DNA of 64,000 nt from JANLTX01 sp049840835 (GCA_049840835.1 JASGJG010000024.1:1-64000), one strand, 5' to 3'; positions 52,100-61,388 are shown, counted from the stretch's first letter. Numbers and translations are program-made. The notes: generated by a model not told the origin, from the letters alone.

Positions 52100-52753
52100 A
52101 TGGCTGAAGATACGATTCCTCATCCCCCTATCGCCTCTCGGGAAGAGTGGGAAGCGGCGCGTGAGGCGCTTCTGCTCAAGGAGAAAGAGCACACGCGTCA
52201 GGGCGACCGAATTGCCGCTGAGCGCCGCAGACTCCCTATGGTCAAGCTGGACAAGAACTACACGTTCCACGGGCCAGACGGTGAGCGCACGCTGCAAGAC
52301 CTGTTCGAGGGCCAAAAGCAGCTCATTGTCTACCACTTTATGTACGGTCCGGACTGGAAGGAAGGCTGCCCAGGGTGTACCGGGTTTGTGGATGCCATTG
52401 CCGATATGTCTCTGCTGGACAAGCGCGACACGGCCTTCACGCTGGTCTCGCGGGCGCCCTATGAGAAACTGGATGCCTGGAAGAAACAGCATGGCTGGGC
52501 GGTAGCGTGGCACTCATCCTTCGGCAGTGACTTCAACTACGATTTCAAGGTCACGAAAGACACGGGTGAGGCTTCCGGGCTGAGCGTGTTCTTTCGGCTG
52601 GGCGACGATGTGTACCACACCTACTCCACGTATGCGCGCGGGGTAGAGAACCTGGTGCACACGTATGCCCTGCTGGATGTGACTCCCTATGGTCGCCAGG
52701 AGGACTTTGAGGACTCCCCGGAAGGCTGGCCGCAGCACCCAACCTACGGGTAG
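52100..52753 (+). CDS. DUF899 family thioredoxin-like protein, copy 2
   Basis: 217 residues with the same layout as copy 1: EEWEAAREALLLKEKEHTRQ, FHGPDGERTLQDLFEGQKQL, VYHFMYGPDWKEGCPGCTGF with the C-x-x-C, SSFGSDFNYDFKV, then directly SGLSVFFRLGDDVYHTYSTY without the insertion of copy 1. It ends with GRQEDFEDSPEGWPQHPTYG, almost identical in copy 1, which argues for recent duplication. It is co-transcribed with copy 1 and convergent with the MgtC gene, whose stop is 1 base away. Confidence 0.88.
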   Translation: MAEDTIPHPPIASREEWEAAREALLLKEKEHTRQGDRIAAERRRLPMVKLDKNYTFHGPDGERTLQDLFEGQKQLIVYHFMYGPDWKEGCPGCTGFVDAIADMSLLDKRDTAFTLVSRAPYEKLDAWKKQHGWAVAWHSSFGSDFNYDFKVTKDTGEASGLSVFFRLGDDVYHTYSTYARGVENLVHTYALLDVTPYGRQEDFEDSPEGWPQHPTYG

Positions 52754-52754
52754 G

Positions 52755-53441
52755 CTACTGCTCCCACTCCACGGGAACATTGGGGAGGGCGTCTGCCAGT
52801 GATGTCATCACGTCCTCCTTGGTGGTGTTCTGCCCCAGGCGGATACGAACCATAAGTGTTCGCGTGCCCGGATTCAGGGTGGAATCATCTGACTCGAACC
52901 CGATTACCAGCGCGCCCGCCTCGGTAATCGCATTAAGCGCCTGAGAAACGGCGCCTTTTCCATGCGGCACTGCCAGATTCAGAGAGGCTTCGCGTAGGGG
53001 GGAGCGTACTTTCTCCTCTAGCTTTTTCACCACGGTCAGGGTTACCAGCGCAATCACAGTCGCCATGGCCGCCAGCGCCGCGTTCTTACCGCCCGCTCCC
53101 ACAGCCAAGCCGATACCCGCCACAACCCATACGGTAGCTGCCGTGGTCAATCCGCGAATCGCCATGCCACGGCGCAATATCACTCCGGCACCTAAGAAGC
53201 CGACCCCGGTGACAACCTGCGCGGAGATTCGGCCCGGATCACCGCTGCTGAAGCGAATCATAGCCATGAGGCAGGCGCCCACACAGACCAGAATATGCGT
53301 GCGCATTCCAGCGGGGCGGCCTTCGTACTCGCGCTGGAACCCCACCAGTCCGCCCAGCAGAGCCGCTAGCAGAAGCAACTCACCCTCTGGTACCCAGGGA
53401 GCATGACTGAGCCACTGCCCTATCTCACGCAATAACGCCAT
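52755..53441 (-). CDS. MgtC/SapB family membrane protein
   Basis: 228 residues. About five membrane helices at the N-terminus: LLLAALLGGLVGFQREYEGR with the loop PAGMRTHILVCVGACLMAM, then VTGVGFLGAGVILRRGMAIR and GLTTAATVWVVAGIGLAVGAG, all typical of MgtC. A cytoplasmic ACT-like domain (LNLAVPHGKGAVSQALNAIT) closes the protein. Family members affect magnesium adaptation or F-type ATP synthase in pathogens; the role here is unknown. It is downstream of the NUDIX gene by 2 bases on the same strand. Confidence 0.9.
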   Translation of the reverse strand: MALLREIGQWLSHAPWVPEGELLLLAALLGGLVGFQREYEGRPAGMRTHILVCVGACLMAMIRFSSGDPGRISAQVVTGVGFLGAGVILRRGMAIRGLTTAATVWVVAGIGLAVGAGGKNAALAAMATVIALVTLTVVKKLEEKVRSPLREASLNLAVPHGKGAVSQALNAITEAGALVIGFESDDSTLNPGTRTLMVRIRLGQNTTKEDVMTSLADALPNVPVEWEQ

Positions 53442-53443
53442 TG

Positions 53444-54010
53444 TTAAGCTGCGATTATATCCTGCGCCTTCTTCGCCAGCCGGGCCACGGAGTCATCGTC
53501 TAGCGAGGCAGCCTCGCTGAGCGACACCCATTTCGCCTTCACGCCGTTGGGGAACTCTACCGGCTCAGTGAGTTGGAACAGGAAACGCACATCGTAGTGA
53601 TAGTGCCCTGGCTCGGAACCATCCGGGCGTGCAGGGATATAGTGCACATCGACATCGAAGGGCACACCGACTTTCAGCTCTATGGCCGACTCGGGCAGCC
53701 CGGTTTCCTCTAATAGCTCACGCCGCGCGGTAGCAGTCACCGTGCCATCCATCTCAGGTTCGCAGTGCCCGCCGGGTTGCAGCCAGCGCGAGAGCTTCTC
53801 ATGCCATATAAGCGCCATAGCATCCCCTGTGGCATTCAACAGGGCCGCCGACCCGGTGATATGCCCATCGCTTCCAAGGGCTAGATTCTGCCGCGAAAAC
53901 GGTTCCGGCGCGCCGTCTAAGAACCCCTCTAAGCGAACTAAGTGCGAATGTTCATCGGTGTTGAACGGCGCGTGCTGCCGTAGCGCGGAGAGAAGTCTAT
54001 CCCGGTTCAT
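53444..54010 (-). CDS. NUDIX hydrolase
   Basis: 188 residues. GHITGSAALLNATGDAMALIWHEKLSRW leads to the Nudix box PGGHCEPEMDGTVTATARRELLEETGLPES, with the R-E-x-x-E-E-x-G core intact. VHYIPARPDGSEPGHYHYDVRFLFQ follows. It hydrolyses a nucleoside diphosphate linked to another moiety; the substrate is unknown. Start ATG 54010 lies 11 bases after a TATACT box. It forms a pair with the MgtC gene. Confidence 0.85.
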   Translation of the reverse strand: MNRDRLLSALRQHAPFNTDEHSHLVRLEGFLDGAPEPFSRQNLALGSDGHITGSAALLNATGDAMALIWHEKLSRWLQPGGHCEPEMDGTVTATARRELLEETGLPESAIELKVGVPFDVDVHYIPARPDGSEPGHYHYDVRFLFQLTEPVEFPNGVKAKWVSLSEAASLDDDSVARLAKKAQDIIAA

Positions 54011-54068
54011 ATATGCCTGTCAGTATAGCAGGCATAGAAATCCGAAGGATGGAAATTCCCAACGCATA

Positions 54069-54204
54069 CGAGGGATTGAAATCCCTCGCTGTGTATCGCC
54101 TTCGGCGCGTCCTGCCGGACGAAGAGGGATGCCCTGGTAACCAGTTCCCCGTCCGTGAGGATGCCAGCGAAGTTGGTTATGCAGCGAGGGATTTCAATCC
54201 CTCG
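54069..54204. repeat. REPIN-like palindromic element, family B copy 2
   Basis: 136 bp bounded by CGAGGGATTGAAATCCCTCG and CGAGGGATTTCAATCCCTCG, with inner GTCCTGCCGGAC (54109-54120), a GCCTTCGGC hairpin on the left, and GTCCGTGAGGAT..CCAGCGAAG on the right. It aligns, in opposite orientation, along its full length with 10699-10837. Confidence 0.8.
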
Positions 54205-54319
54205 GGCAGTCAGCGCGGCGTCCCACTCTCTTTCTTTATATGCATGGGGGTGAGGAGCCATTAAGCGACTCCACCCCAACCTATGTACTATGTCCTATAG
54301 GCACTTTGTGAGGGAATCT

Positions 54320-54378
54320 TCTTCACTTTACCGGTGCTTTTCTTCACATTATCGGTATATTCTCTTCACTTTACCGAT
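54320..54378. promoter_or_regulatory. three direct repeats, probable operator
   Basis: TCTTCACTTTACCGGT (54320-54335), TCTTCACATTATCGGT (54341-54356) and TCTTCACTTTACCGAT (54363-54378) are three copies of a 16-base motif with starts 21 and 22 bases apart, about two helical turns, so a protein would bind the same face each time. They lie 40-100 bases upstream of the Gfo/Idh/MocA gene. Confidence 0.65.
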
Positions 54379-54416
54379 TCGCATAAACTCAGTTTTTAGG
54401 TAGGGAGGGAAACCCC

Positions 54417-55748
54417 GTGCCCATGGTGAAACCGGGGGATATGAACCGACGACAGCTTCTGGCGGCGGGCGCAAGCCTTGCCGCAATTCCTGCAATGGCG
54501 GAGAGCGCCACTCCCCAAACTTCTTCCCGTCGCACTATCGGGCCGAACGATAAGATTCGTGTGGGACTTATCGGTGCGGGTGGCTCGCGTGGCGGGTTTC
54601 GCCAGGGACTCGGCGACACCATTGGCATCTCTCACCAGCCTGGCGTGGAAGTGGTGGCGGTCTGCGATCTGGACCTGCTGCATTTAGACGAAGCGGCCAA
54701 TGCGCTCAAAGGTCCGAATGGTACCCTGCCTGACAAGTACACTGACTTCCGCTACCTGATCGCCCGCCCGGACATCGACGCTGTAGTCATCGGCACCCCG
54801 GACCACTGGCATTCCATTGTCGCCAGCCACGCCATGAAGGCAGGCAAGGATATCTACTGCGAAAAGCCGATGACCCTCATGATCGGCGAGGGCATCGAGC
54901 TGGTAAAGACCGCCCGCAAGATGGGCACGGTCTGGCAGACGGGTTCCCAGCAGCGCTCCGACCAGCGGTTCCGCACCGCATGCGAGCTGGTGCGCAATGG
55001 GCGTCTGGGTAAGCTCAAGCAGGTAGTAGCCCACCTGCCCGGCGGCACAAAGGGTGGCCCGTTCGATGTCGTCGAAAAGCCGCACGACTTCCTATTCGAT
55101 ATGTGGCTCGGCCCATCGGAGCCGGTGCCCTATTTAGAGGAGCGTACTCATGGCAGCTTCCGCCACTGGTACAGTTACTCCGGCGGCATGATGACCGACT
55201 GGGGCGCGCACCACTTAGACATTGCCCAGTGGGGTATGGGTCGAGATGGTAGCGGACCGGTAAAGATTAAGAGCCAGGGCAAGATGCCCGACCCCGATCC
55301 TACCCGCCGCAGCTTCGAGTGTGCTCTGGAGTTCAAGGTCACCTACACCTACGCCGATGGCGTGGAGCTAATCGCCACGAATGAGGGCGAGAACGGTGTG
55401 CATTTCTACGGCGAGAACGGTCAGTGGATCTTTGTGAGCCGCAGCCGTATCGACGCCAGCGACCCCAAGCTGCTCACCGACCCTCTGCCCGCAAACGCTA
55501 CGAAGCTCTACGTGTCGGATAATCATCAGCGCAACTTCATCGACTGTATCCGCAGCCGCCAGAGACCTATCTGCGATGTGGAGATCGGTCATCGCTCGGC
55601 CAGTGTCTGCCACCTGGGTAACCTTTCTATCCGCCTGGGCTTCAAGGAGCTACAGTGGGACCCGAAGAAGGAAACCTTCACGGGTGCGAACGCCGCCGAA
55701 GCCAACGCGCTGAAGTTCCGGCCCTATCACGGCGGCTGGAGCCTGTAA
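54417..55748 (+). CDS. exported Gfo/Idh/MocA family oxidoreductase
   Basis: 443 residues from GTG 54417, chosen because GGGAGGG lies exactly 7 bases upstream; ATG 54441 would also work. MNRRQLLAAGASLAAIPAMA looks like a twin-arginine signal with a weak consensus. The NAD(P)-binding part is IRVGLIGAGGSRGGFRQG, then VVAVCDLDLLHLDEAANA, IDAVVIGTPDHWHSIVASHA and the catalytic EKP motif in DIYCEKPMTLMIGEG. GGMMTDWGAHHLDIAQWGMG is typical of exported planctomycete- and Armatimonadota-like members thought to act on sugars outside the cytoplasm. Its last bases precede the ankyrin gene by 8. Confidence 0.9.
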   Translation: MPMVKPGDMNRRQLLAAGASLAAIPAMAESATPQTSSRRTIGPNDKIRVGLIGAGGSRGGFRQGLGDTIGISHQPGVEVVAVCDLDLLHLDEAANALKGPNGTLPDKYTDFRYLIARPDIDAVVIGTPDHWHSIVASHAMKAGKDIYCEKPMTLMIGEGIELVKTARKMGTVWQTGSQQRSDQRFRTACELVRNGRLGKLKQVVAHLPGGTKGGPFDVVEKPHDFLFDMWLGPSEPVPYLEERTHGSFRHWYSYSGGMMTDWGAHHLDIAQWGMGRDGSGPVKIKSQGKMPDPDPTRRSFECALEFKVTYTYADGVELIATNEGENGVHFYGENGQWIFVSRSRIDASDPKLLTDPLPANATKLYVSDNHQRNFIDCIRSRQRPICDVEIGHRSASVCHLGNLSIRLGFKELQWDPKKETFTGANAAEANALKFRPYHGGWSL

Positions 55749-55756
55749 GAGGCGCC

Positions 55757-58681
55757 ATGTTCGCGCGGCTTCCTCTTATAGTCATTCTTGCCGCAGCGAC
55801 AGTCTTACCTACTTGGGCACAACACCCGGCGATTGTAAAGTCGGTCGCCGGGTCTGCTCCGCAAAAACGTCCTTCGGATGCCGAGCTAATTCAGGCGCTA
55901 GAAGACGAAAACATTGCCCGTGCCTTGAACCTGATACGGCGCGGAGCGAACCCGAACTCTGTTAAGACAGAGAGTGATTTCAAAGTCAAGCCAAATGCGC
56001 TGGGGATAGCGGCAGAGCTGGGCGACATTACGCTGGTAAAGGCTCTGCTGGAGCATGGCGCTCAGGTCAATCCGAAAGCCTCCTCCGGTAAGCAGATAGC
56101 ACGCCCACTCGATTCTGCACTGGGCGATAAAAGGACCAGTGCGATTGCACGGCTTTTGGTCGAGAAGGGCGCGGCGCTCAACGAAGGCGATGGAAGCAAG
56201 CTTGATCGCCGCCCTATCGTCGTAGCAGCTTCCTGGGGTGATGTCGAACTGGTCCGTCTGATGCTGGAGAAGGGAGCGGACTGGAAGCATACGTCCTCCG
56301 ATAAGATCAATGCCCTGGTAGCAGCAGTCTCCAACGGCTCTATTCCAATCGTTGAGCTTCTGGTAGCGCGCGGCGCTACTCTGGACGATCCTGACCTGGA
56401 CGCTCTGGGAGTAGCCAGCGGTAGCGTACCGATGCTTCAGTGGCTTCTAGACCATGGCGTGAAGCTAAAACAGGTCCCCGGCAGTGAGCCTTTGCTGATA
56501 GAAGCAACCCTCTCTGGCAAGGCCGCCATGATTCGTTTTATTGCTCAGTATGAAACAGACGTAGATCGCCGTGGCCTGAAAGGCTACAATCCTCTGCATA
56601 TTGCTGCCGAAACCAGTACCGAGGCGGTAAAGACGCTGCTGGCGCTGAAGGCACGCGTGGATATTCTCTCACCTGATGAGCAGTCAGTCCTGGATATCGC
56701 CGAAGACGCTCCCGCTTCGCAGAAAGAGAGTATTATCCAGGCTCTCAAAGCCGCGGGGGCGAAGCCCGCGCCACCGTCTCTCATCAAGCTTATTCGCAAA
56801 GATGACCTCGCTGGGGTCAAGAAACTTCTAGAGCAGGGAGTCGACCCCAATCGTCCTGATGGTCATGGTGGCGTTCCCCTGTTCTACGCATTCACCGAGA
56901 GCCGTGAGAGTGAGAAAGCTGCTTCCATGCTGCTCACCCACGGCGCCAACCCCAATGGAAAAGCGCCAGATGGTCGTGGCCTTATGGTATACCTTCGCGA
57001 TATCAATGAAGACCGCGCCATGGCCATGCTGCGGCGCGCCGGTGGCTACTCTCCAGAACTGGAGCTGCGAACGGCGCTCAGCCAGAAGTCTCCTGACCGT
57101 GCTGCTGTGGAGAACCATCTTAATAACGGTGTTGTCCCGGATGCTTCCGCGCTAGCCCTGGCTCTACTTCATAAAGATCGCCCCCTGGTGGACCGCCTGC
57201 TGGAAAAGGGCGCGCCGGTAAGCGGGCGAGCCTATTTGCCCGATGGAGATCTGATACCGATCACGGTCCGCACTCCGCCCGAGTTCCCTCTTCATGCGGC
57301 GGCGCTCAGCGGCGATGTAGAGCTGGTCCGCCTTCTGCTAGACAAAGGTGCTAACGCCAATCAACGCCGCGAAGAGGATAGCCCGAACGCGCTTCATTAC
57401 ATCGGTCAAAGCGAGGCCACCCCGGATCAGATAGATGCCGTGGTTCGGCTGCTGGTAGAGCGCGGAGCGGATGTACATGCGATCCAATCTGACATGATCT
57501 CTGGGAGCCCACTGGCCTTTTTGGCCGCTACAGCCCTCCCAAAGACACTGGAATACCTCTTAGAGCATGGCGCGATCAGCGAGCTTCGACCAAAGGACTC
57601 CGACAACCAATCCCCTCTCTCTCAAGCCATCAGTGCTCGCAAGAGAGACAACATCCAGCTTCTTCTAGAACGCGGATCTGATTCGAATGAGACGGATGCA
57701 ACATCCCGCTCACTGCTGGCCAAGCTTATCGAGACAAACAACTTGCCTGAGTCAGAGGCTATCGCTATTGGCAAACTGCTGGTTCAACACGGCGCCAATC
57801 TGAACATACGGGACAGTATGGGCAGAACGCCATTACAGATTGCCCGAGATGAAGACAAAGAAGAGATTGCCAAGTGGCTACAATCTCTGGGCGGTCAGCA
57901 GCGCATCTCCCGCGAAACCGAGATGAGGCGTGCCATTATGAGTGGCGACGCCGATACGGTGAGACAGCTACTGAAAGCAGGCTTTAATCCCAACACTCTT
58001 CTGGATGATAGTCCACCACTGGCACTGGCCTGCACGCGAGACGAGATGGAGATTGCACAGCTGCTGATTCAGGCAGGAGCGGATATCAATAAACCAGACA
58101 GCATCGCAGCTCCCCTGTATAAGGCAGCTGGGGCGGGTAATTCGGCGCTTGTGCGGCTACTACTTCAGCGTGGGGCCAAAGTGGAGCAGGGAATGATGAT
58201 CGACGGGCAAAGTGTAGACACCCCTCTTTCGGTAGCTGCGAAGTCCGGCAGCCTGGAAACGGTCAAACTGCTCGTGGCCGCAAAAGCCAATGTCAATGCA
58301 GGCAGTGTCTTACAGAAAGGTCAGCCGCTTCAGGCAGCGATTCTGCACGGTCATCTGGAAATTCAGGAGTTCTTGCTGAAGTCAGGAGCGGATCCCAATC
58401 TCGGCGCGCCGCTCGTGCATCTTGTGGTGCTGGACAATACTGCCGCTGTCGAAAAGCTTATCAAAGCAGGCGCTAAGATTGATCAGTCCGATGAATCTGG
58501 AATGACTGCTCTGATGTCCACAGCTATGCTGGGCACAGAGAAGATGATGCGCTTTCTTCTAAAATACAAGCCCAATGTCCATTTGAAAGACGCGGAGGGT
58601 CGCACTGCACTCTCCTTTGCCAAACAAGAAAAAAAGACCGGTATCATAGCGCTGCTCCGAAAGGCGGGCGCAACCCGGTGA
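55757..58681 (+). CDS. large secreted ankyrin repeat protein
   Basis: 974 residues from the ATG at 55757 (MFARLPLIVILAAATVLPTW), a Sec signal peptide ending near TWAQ. The longer in-frame reading overlaps the preceding gene. The whole mature part is ankyrin repeats of about 33 residues (for example ALGIAAELGDITLVKALLEHG, PLHAAALSGDVELVRLLLDKG, ALMSTAMLGTEKMMRFLLKY), roughly 25 units, some degenerate. Such proteins bind other proteins; nothing in it suggests an enzyme. It follows the exported oxidoreductase by 8 bases and overlaps the next ankyrin gene by 4, so the three are one operon. Confidence 0.9.
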   Translation: MFARLPLIVILAAATVLPTWAQHPAIVKSVAGSAPQKRPSDAELIQALEDENIARALNLIRRGANPNSVKTESDFKVKPNALGIAAELGDITLVKALLEHGAQVNPKASSGKQIARPLDSALGDKRTSAIARLLVEKGAALNEGDGSKLDRRPIVVAASWGDVELVRLMLEKGADWKHTSSDKINALVAAVSNGSIPIVELLVARGATLDDPDLDALGVASGSVPMLQWLLDHGVKLKQVPGSEPLLIEATLSGKAAMIRFIAQYETDVDRRGLKGYNPLHIAAETSTEAVKTLLALKARVDILSPDEQSVLDIAEDAPASQKESIIQALKAAGAKPAPPSLIKLIRKDDLAGVKKLLEQGVDPNRPDGHGGVPLFYAFTESRESEKAASMLLTHGANPNGKAPDGRGLMVYLRDINEDRAMAMLRRAGGYSPELELRTALSQKSPDRAAVENHLNNGVVPDASALALALLHKDRPLVDRLLEKGAPVSGRAYLPDGDLIPITVRTPPEFPLHAAALSGDVELVRLLLDKGANANQRREEDSPNALHYIGQSEATPDQIDAVVRLLVERGADVHAIQSDMISGSPLAFLAATALPKTLEYLLEHGAISELRPKDSDNQSPLSQAISARKRDNIQLLLERGSDSNETDATSRSLLAKLIETNNLPESEAIAIGKLLVQHGANLNIRDSMGRTPLQIARDEDKEEIAKWLQSLGGQQRISRETEMRRAIMSGDADTVRQLLKAGFNPNTLLDDSPPLALACTRDEMEIAQLLIQAGADINKPDSIAAPLYKAAGAGNSALVRLLLQRGAKVEQGMMIDGQSVDTPLSVAAKSGSLETVKLLVAAKANVNAGSVLQKGQPLQAAILHGHLEIQEFLLKSGADPNLGAPLVHLVVLDNTAAVEKLIKAGAKIDQSDESGMTALMSTAMLGTEKMMRFLLKYKPNVHLKDAEGRTALSFAKQEKKTGIIALLRKAGATR

Positions 58682-59766
58682 GAAAGCCTCCCGTCACTAA
58701 ATCTGCCCCGGAAACTCCCGCGCAACGACAGATCCGGCTCAATACGCTTCTGCTACAGTCCGCGGAGAAGCAGGATACAGCCCAGGTACAGGCGCTACTG
58801 CGGGCCGGAGCAAGTGTAAAGGCGCGTGATGTAAAGGGATGCACTCCCCTGCTCCGCGCTCTGCATGGGCCGCCCTCCACCGGGGATCGTATGCAAGACT
58901 TGAAGCAAGAGTTGGCACTGGTCTCGCCAAACCGGGTAGCCCCAACGATTCAGCTCCTTCTCAACGCTGGATCGGAGGTAAATGCTACTGATAACGAAGG
59001 CTACTCACCTCTCTTACTTTCTATGGGTAGCCTATCGGTGTCACTCTGCAGGGAGCTTCTGAAACGTAAGGCGAATCCGAACCTCGCCAATAAGGAAGGG
59101 ATGACTCCGCTCGGTATGGCGGCCATGACACGCTCTCCCGTGCTCATCGAGCTGCTTCTGAGCTATGGAGCCGATCCGAAGCGTGGCTCATACCCCGTTC
59201 TGGGACTCGCGGCCCTCGGTATGCCGTCCAGTTTGTTCGACGAAGACGATGAAGATATTACGAAGCTCGACCCACTGAAGCTGCTGCTTCGCCAGACCAG
59301 AAACGCAGAAGATGATTACTCTCAGGCTATGGCTGCAATGACGATGCTGCTGAAGGCAGGAGCGGACCCGAATGGCAACGCACCGGACTTCAGCACTCCG
59401 CTCCATGTAGCCGCAGAGTATAGCGGACCACCCGTTCTGAGCTATCTGCTCAAAGCAGGAAGCAAGGTCAACACAGTCAGCAAGTCCGGCGAAACAGCAC
59501 TGCATACAGCCATTCTCGCCGGACGCTGGGATAATGTCCGAATTCTGTTGGACGCCCGTGCCGATCCCAATACTGTCCGTGAAGAAGGCGGTCTTTCCCC
59601 ACTACACAGCGCAGTCGAGATGGGTAGCTATGCCTGTGTAGAGCGCCTTCTGACCGCAGGTGCGCACCGTGATATCCATAGTCGAGCAGGGCAAACCCCG
59701 CTTGATCTCGCCAGAGCACGCCACATGACGGCACTGGTCGGGCTACTAACCCCAAAATCTCCTTAG
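58678..59766 (+). CDS. ankyrin repeat protein
   Basis: 362 residues from GTG 58678, overlapping the stop of the larger ankyrin gene (GTGA). No signal peptide is visible, so unlike its neighbour it may be cytosolic, or the start may be wrong. About nine ankyrin repeats: LLLQSAEKQDTAQVQALLRAG, TPLGMAAMTRSPVLIELLLSYG, TPLHVAAEYSGPPVLSYLLKAG, TALHTAILAGRWDNVRILLDAR, SPLHSAVEMGSYACVERLLTAG. A binding partner cannot be named. The next gene, a TIM barrel, begins 8 bases after its stop. Confidence 0.88.
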   Translation: MRKPPVTKSAPETPAQRQIRLNTLLLQSAEKQDTAQVQALLRAGASVKARDVKGCTPLLRALHGPPSTGDRMQDLKQELALVSPNRVAPTIQLLLNAGSEVNATDNEGYSPLLLSMGSLSVSLCRELLKRKANPNLANKEGMTPLGMAAMTRSPVLIELLLSYGADPKRGSYPVLGLAALGMPSSLFDEDDEDITKLDPLKLLLRQTRNAEDDYSQAMAAMTMLLKAGADPNGNAPDFSTPLHVAAEYSGPPVLSYLLKAGSKVNTVSKSGETALHTAILAGRWDNVRILLDARADPNTVREEGGLSPLHSAVEMGSYACVERLLTAGAHRDIHSRAGQTPLDLARARHMTALVGLLTPKSP

Positions 59767-59774
59767 GAACAGAT

Positions 59775-60680
59775 ATGCCTCTAAATCTCGAAGAACCCGC
59801 TACACTCCCGATGCCCGGTTTGCCTACGATCGCTGAAGGTCGTAGGCAGTGGAAGTTCTGCCTGAATTCCTCCACGATTCGTGGGCAGAAGCTCCCGCTG
59901 GACCAGGTGGTCGAGATTGCGGCAGCAGCGGGCTATGATGCCATAGAGCCATGGATAGACGAGTTGGAAGCTTATGAAGCCGGTGGCGGCGACCTGAGTG
60001 TTCTACGCGAGAAGATCCATGACCTGGGGCTGACTGTAGAAAGCGCTATCGGGTTCTTCGAGTGGGTGGTAGACGATGACGCTCGGCGCCATGCCGGGCT
60101 GGAGCGAGCACGAGCGGATATGGAGCGACTGAAACGGTTGGGTGGTATCCGAATCGCCGCACCACCGTTTGGAGCGCATGAGGCCGGTTCTCCTCCGCTG
60201 GATTTAAGCGCCGCCGCTGAGCGCTATGCAGCTCTGTGCGATATCGGGGAACGCGCGGGCGTAACCCCACTCTGCGAAGTCTGGGGGTTCTCCGCCAATC
60301 TCAATACTCTAGCGGAGGGGCTTTTCGTGGCGGCACAAAGTGGTCACCCTAATGCCTGCTTATTGTTAGACAGCTACCACCTGTATAAAGGCGGCTCGCC
60401 CTTAGAGGGCCTGCGATTCCTGCAAGGGGAAAAGCTCCCGCTGTTCCATATCAACGACTGGCCGGATATCCCGCGTGAGAAGATTGTTGATGGGGATAGA
60501 ATCTGGCCTGGCGACGGTGTAGCCCCCCTGATTCCGCTGCTACGGACTCTGGTGGAGATAGGTTTTTCGGGGTATCTCTCGCTGGAGCTGTTCCACCCGG
60601 ACTACTGGGCTATGGACCCGGCGGAAGCGGCTCGCACGGGTAGAGAAAAACTGCAAATAGTTACCGAAGCCGCCCTCTAG
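59775..60680 (+). CDS. sugar phosphate isomerase/epimerase family TIM barrel
   Basis: 301 residues. The xylose-isomerase-like barrel has YDAIEPWIDELEAYEAGGG with the first Glu, GVTPLCEVWGFSANLNTLAE, ACLLLDSYHLYKGGSPLEGL with Asp and His, LPLFHINDWPDIPREKIVDG and GYLSLELFHPDYWAMDP with the last Glu, so the metal site looks complete. It may act with the exported Gfo/Idh/MocA oxidoreductase upstream in sugar or cyclitol metabolism, a combination often seen in such bacteria. It is the last gene of the operon that begins at 54417. Confidence 0.88.
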   Translation: MPLNLEEPATLPMPGLPTIAEGRRQWKFCLNSSTIRGQKLPLDQVVEIAAAAGYDAIEPWIDELEAYEAGGGDLSVLREKIHDLGLTVESAIGFFEWVVDDDARRHAGLERARADMERLKRLGGIRIAAPPFGAHEAGSPPLDLSAAAERYAALCDIGERAGVTPLCEVWGFSANLNTLAEGLFVAAQSGHPNACLLLDSYHLYKGGSPLEGLRFLQGEKLPLFHINDWPDIPREKIVDGDRIWPGDGVAPLIPLLRTLVEIGFSGYLSLELFHPDYWAMDPAEAARTGREKLQIVTEAAL

Positions 60681-60710
60681 TCAAGGGTCATGATACGATG
60701 CGTACCAGCT

Positions 60711-61388
60711 ATGCGTGGCACGCTTCTATGGACCTTCCATCTCGTTTTTCGCACCCCGGAGTCCGAAGCGCGAGCACTGCTCCCCGAGGGTATCGAGCCG
60801 CTGACCGCTGCAGGCTGGGCATTCTACAATGTGGCTATTTCAGAATTCTCAGCCGTTCGGGCCGATGCCAACCCGCTGAAGATCGGGCGACATGGACATA
60901 TTCTCGCCTATCGCCTCTATGCCCGTGCCAAAAACAGCGACACAGTAGGGCTGTACGGACTCCAGACGGAGTGCGATGTACCAGCGCTTCTGGAAAAAGC
61001 GAGTGGGCTCTCGGGAACTCCTGTCCTTCTCTGTCAGGTAGAGGTCTATGACGATACCCATGGAACTGTCCAGATAGATGTAGAAGAGTCTGACTCGCCG
61101 CTGAAAGTCATTCTTGATACGCGCGGCAAGCCAATGTTGAGTGAGAACAGCCCGTTTCCGGGCCTCTCCGAGGCGGGTGTATTTCTGCGTCCCCCTGCCT
61201 TTATTATCAACGCAGAAGGCCAGGCGGTAAATATCGGGCGACAGGTGAAATCCTGGGAGAGTCGGCTGGTGCGCCTGCCCCAGCAAGAGTGGAGCTTTTT
61301 TGATGGCAAAACAGTCACCTTCGAACTCTGCTTCGATGTCCCGACCCTCGAGTACCGGTGGCCGGAAGGGTACGCGCTGGCTCCTTAA
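60711..61388 (+). CDS. DUF2071-like (acetoacetate-decarboxylase-fold) protein
   Basis: 225 residues from the ATG at 60711 (MRGTLLWTFHLVFRTPESEA); ATG 60690 is in frame but lies inside a TGATACGAT sequence that looks like an extended -10 box. ALLPEGIEPLTAAGWAFYNV and GRHGHILAYRLYARAKNSDT with VGLYGLQTECDV have the pattern of the DUF2071/YqjF fold, where a beta barrel binds a small ligand. The assignment is by overall pattern, not by a clear motif. The end of the gene overlaps the following nuclease/phosphatase gene by about 50 bases in another frame. Confidence 0.5.
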   Translation: MRGTLLWTFHLVFRTPESEARALLPEGIEPLTAAGWAFYNVAISEFSAVRADANPLKIGRHGHILAYRLYARAKNSDTVGLYGLQTECDVPALLEKASGLSGTPVLLCQVEVYDDTHGTVQIDVEESDSPLKVILDTRGKPMLSENSPFPGLSEAGVFLRPPAFIINAEGQAVNIGRQVKSWESRLVRLPQQEWSFFDGKTVTFELCFDVPTLEYRWPEGYALAP

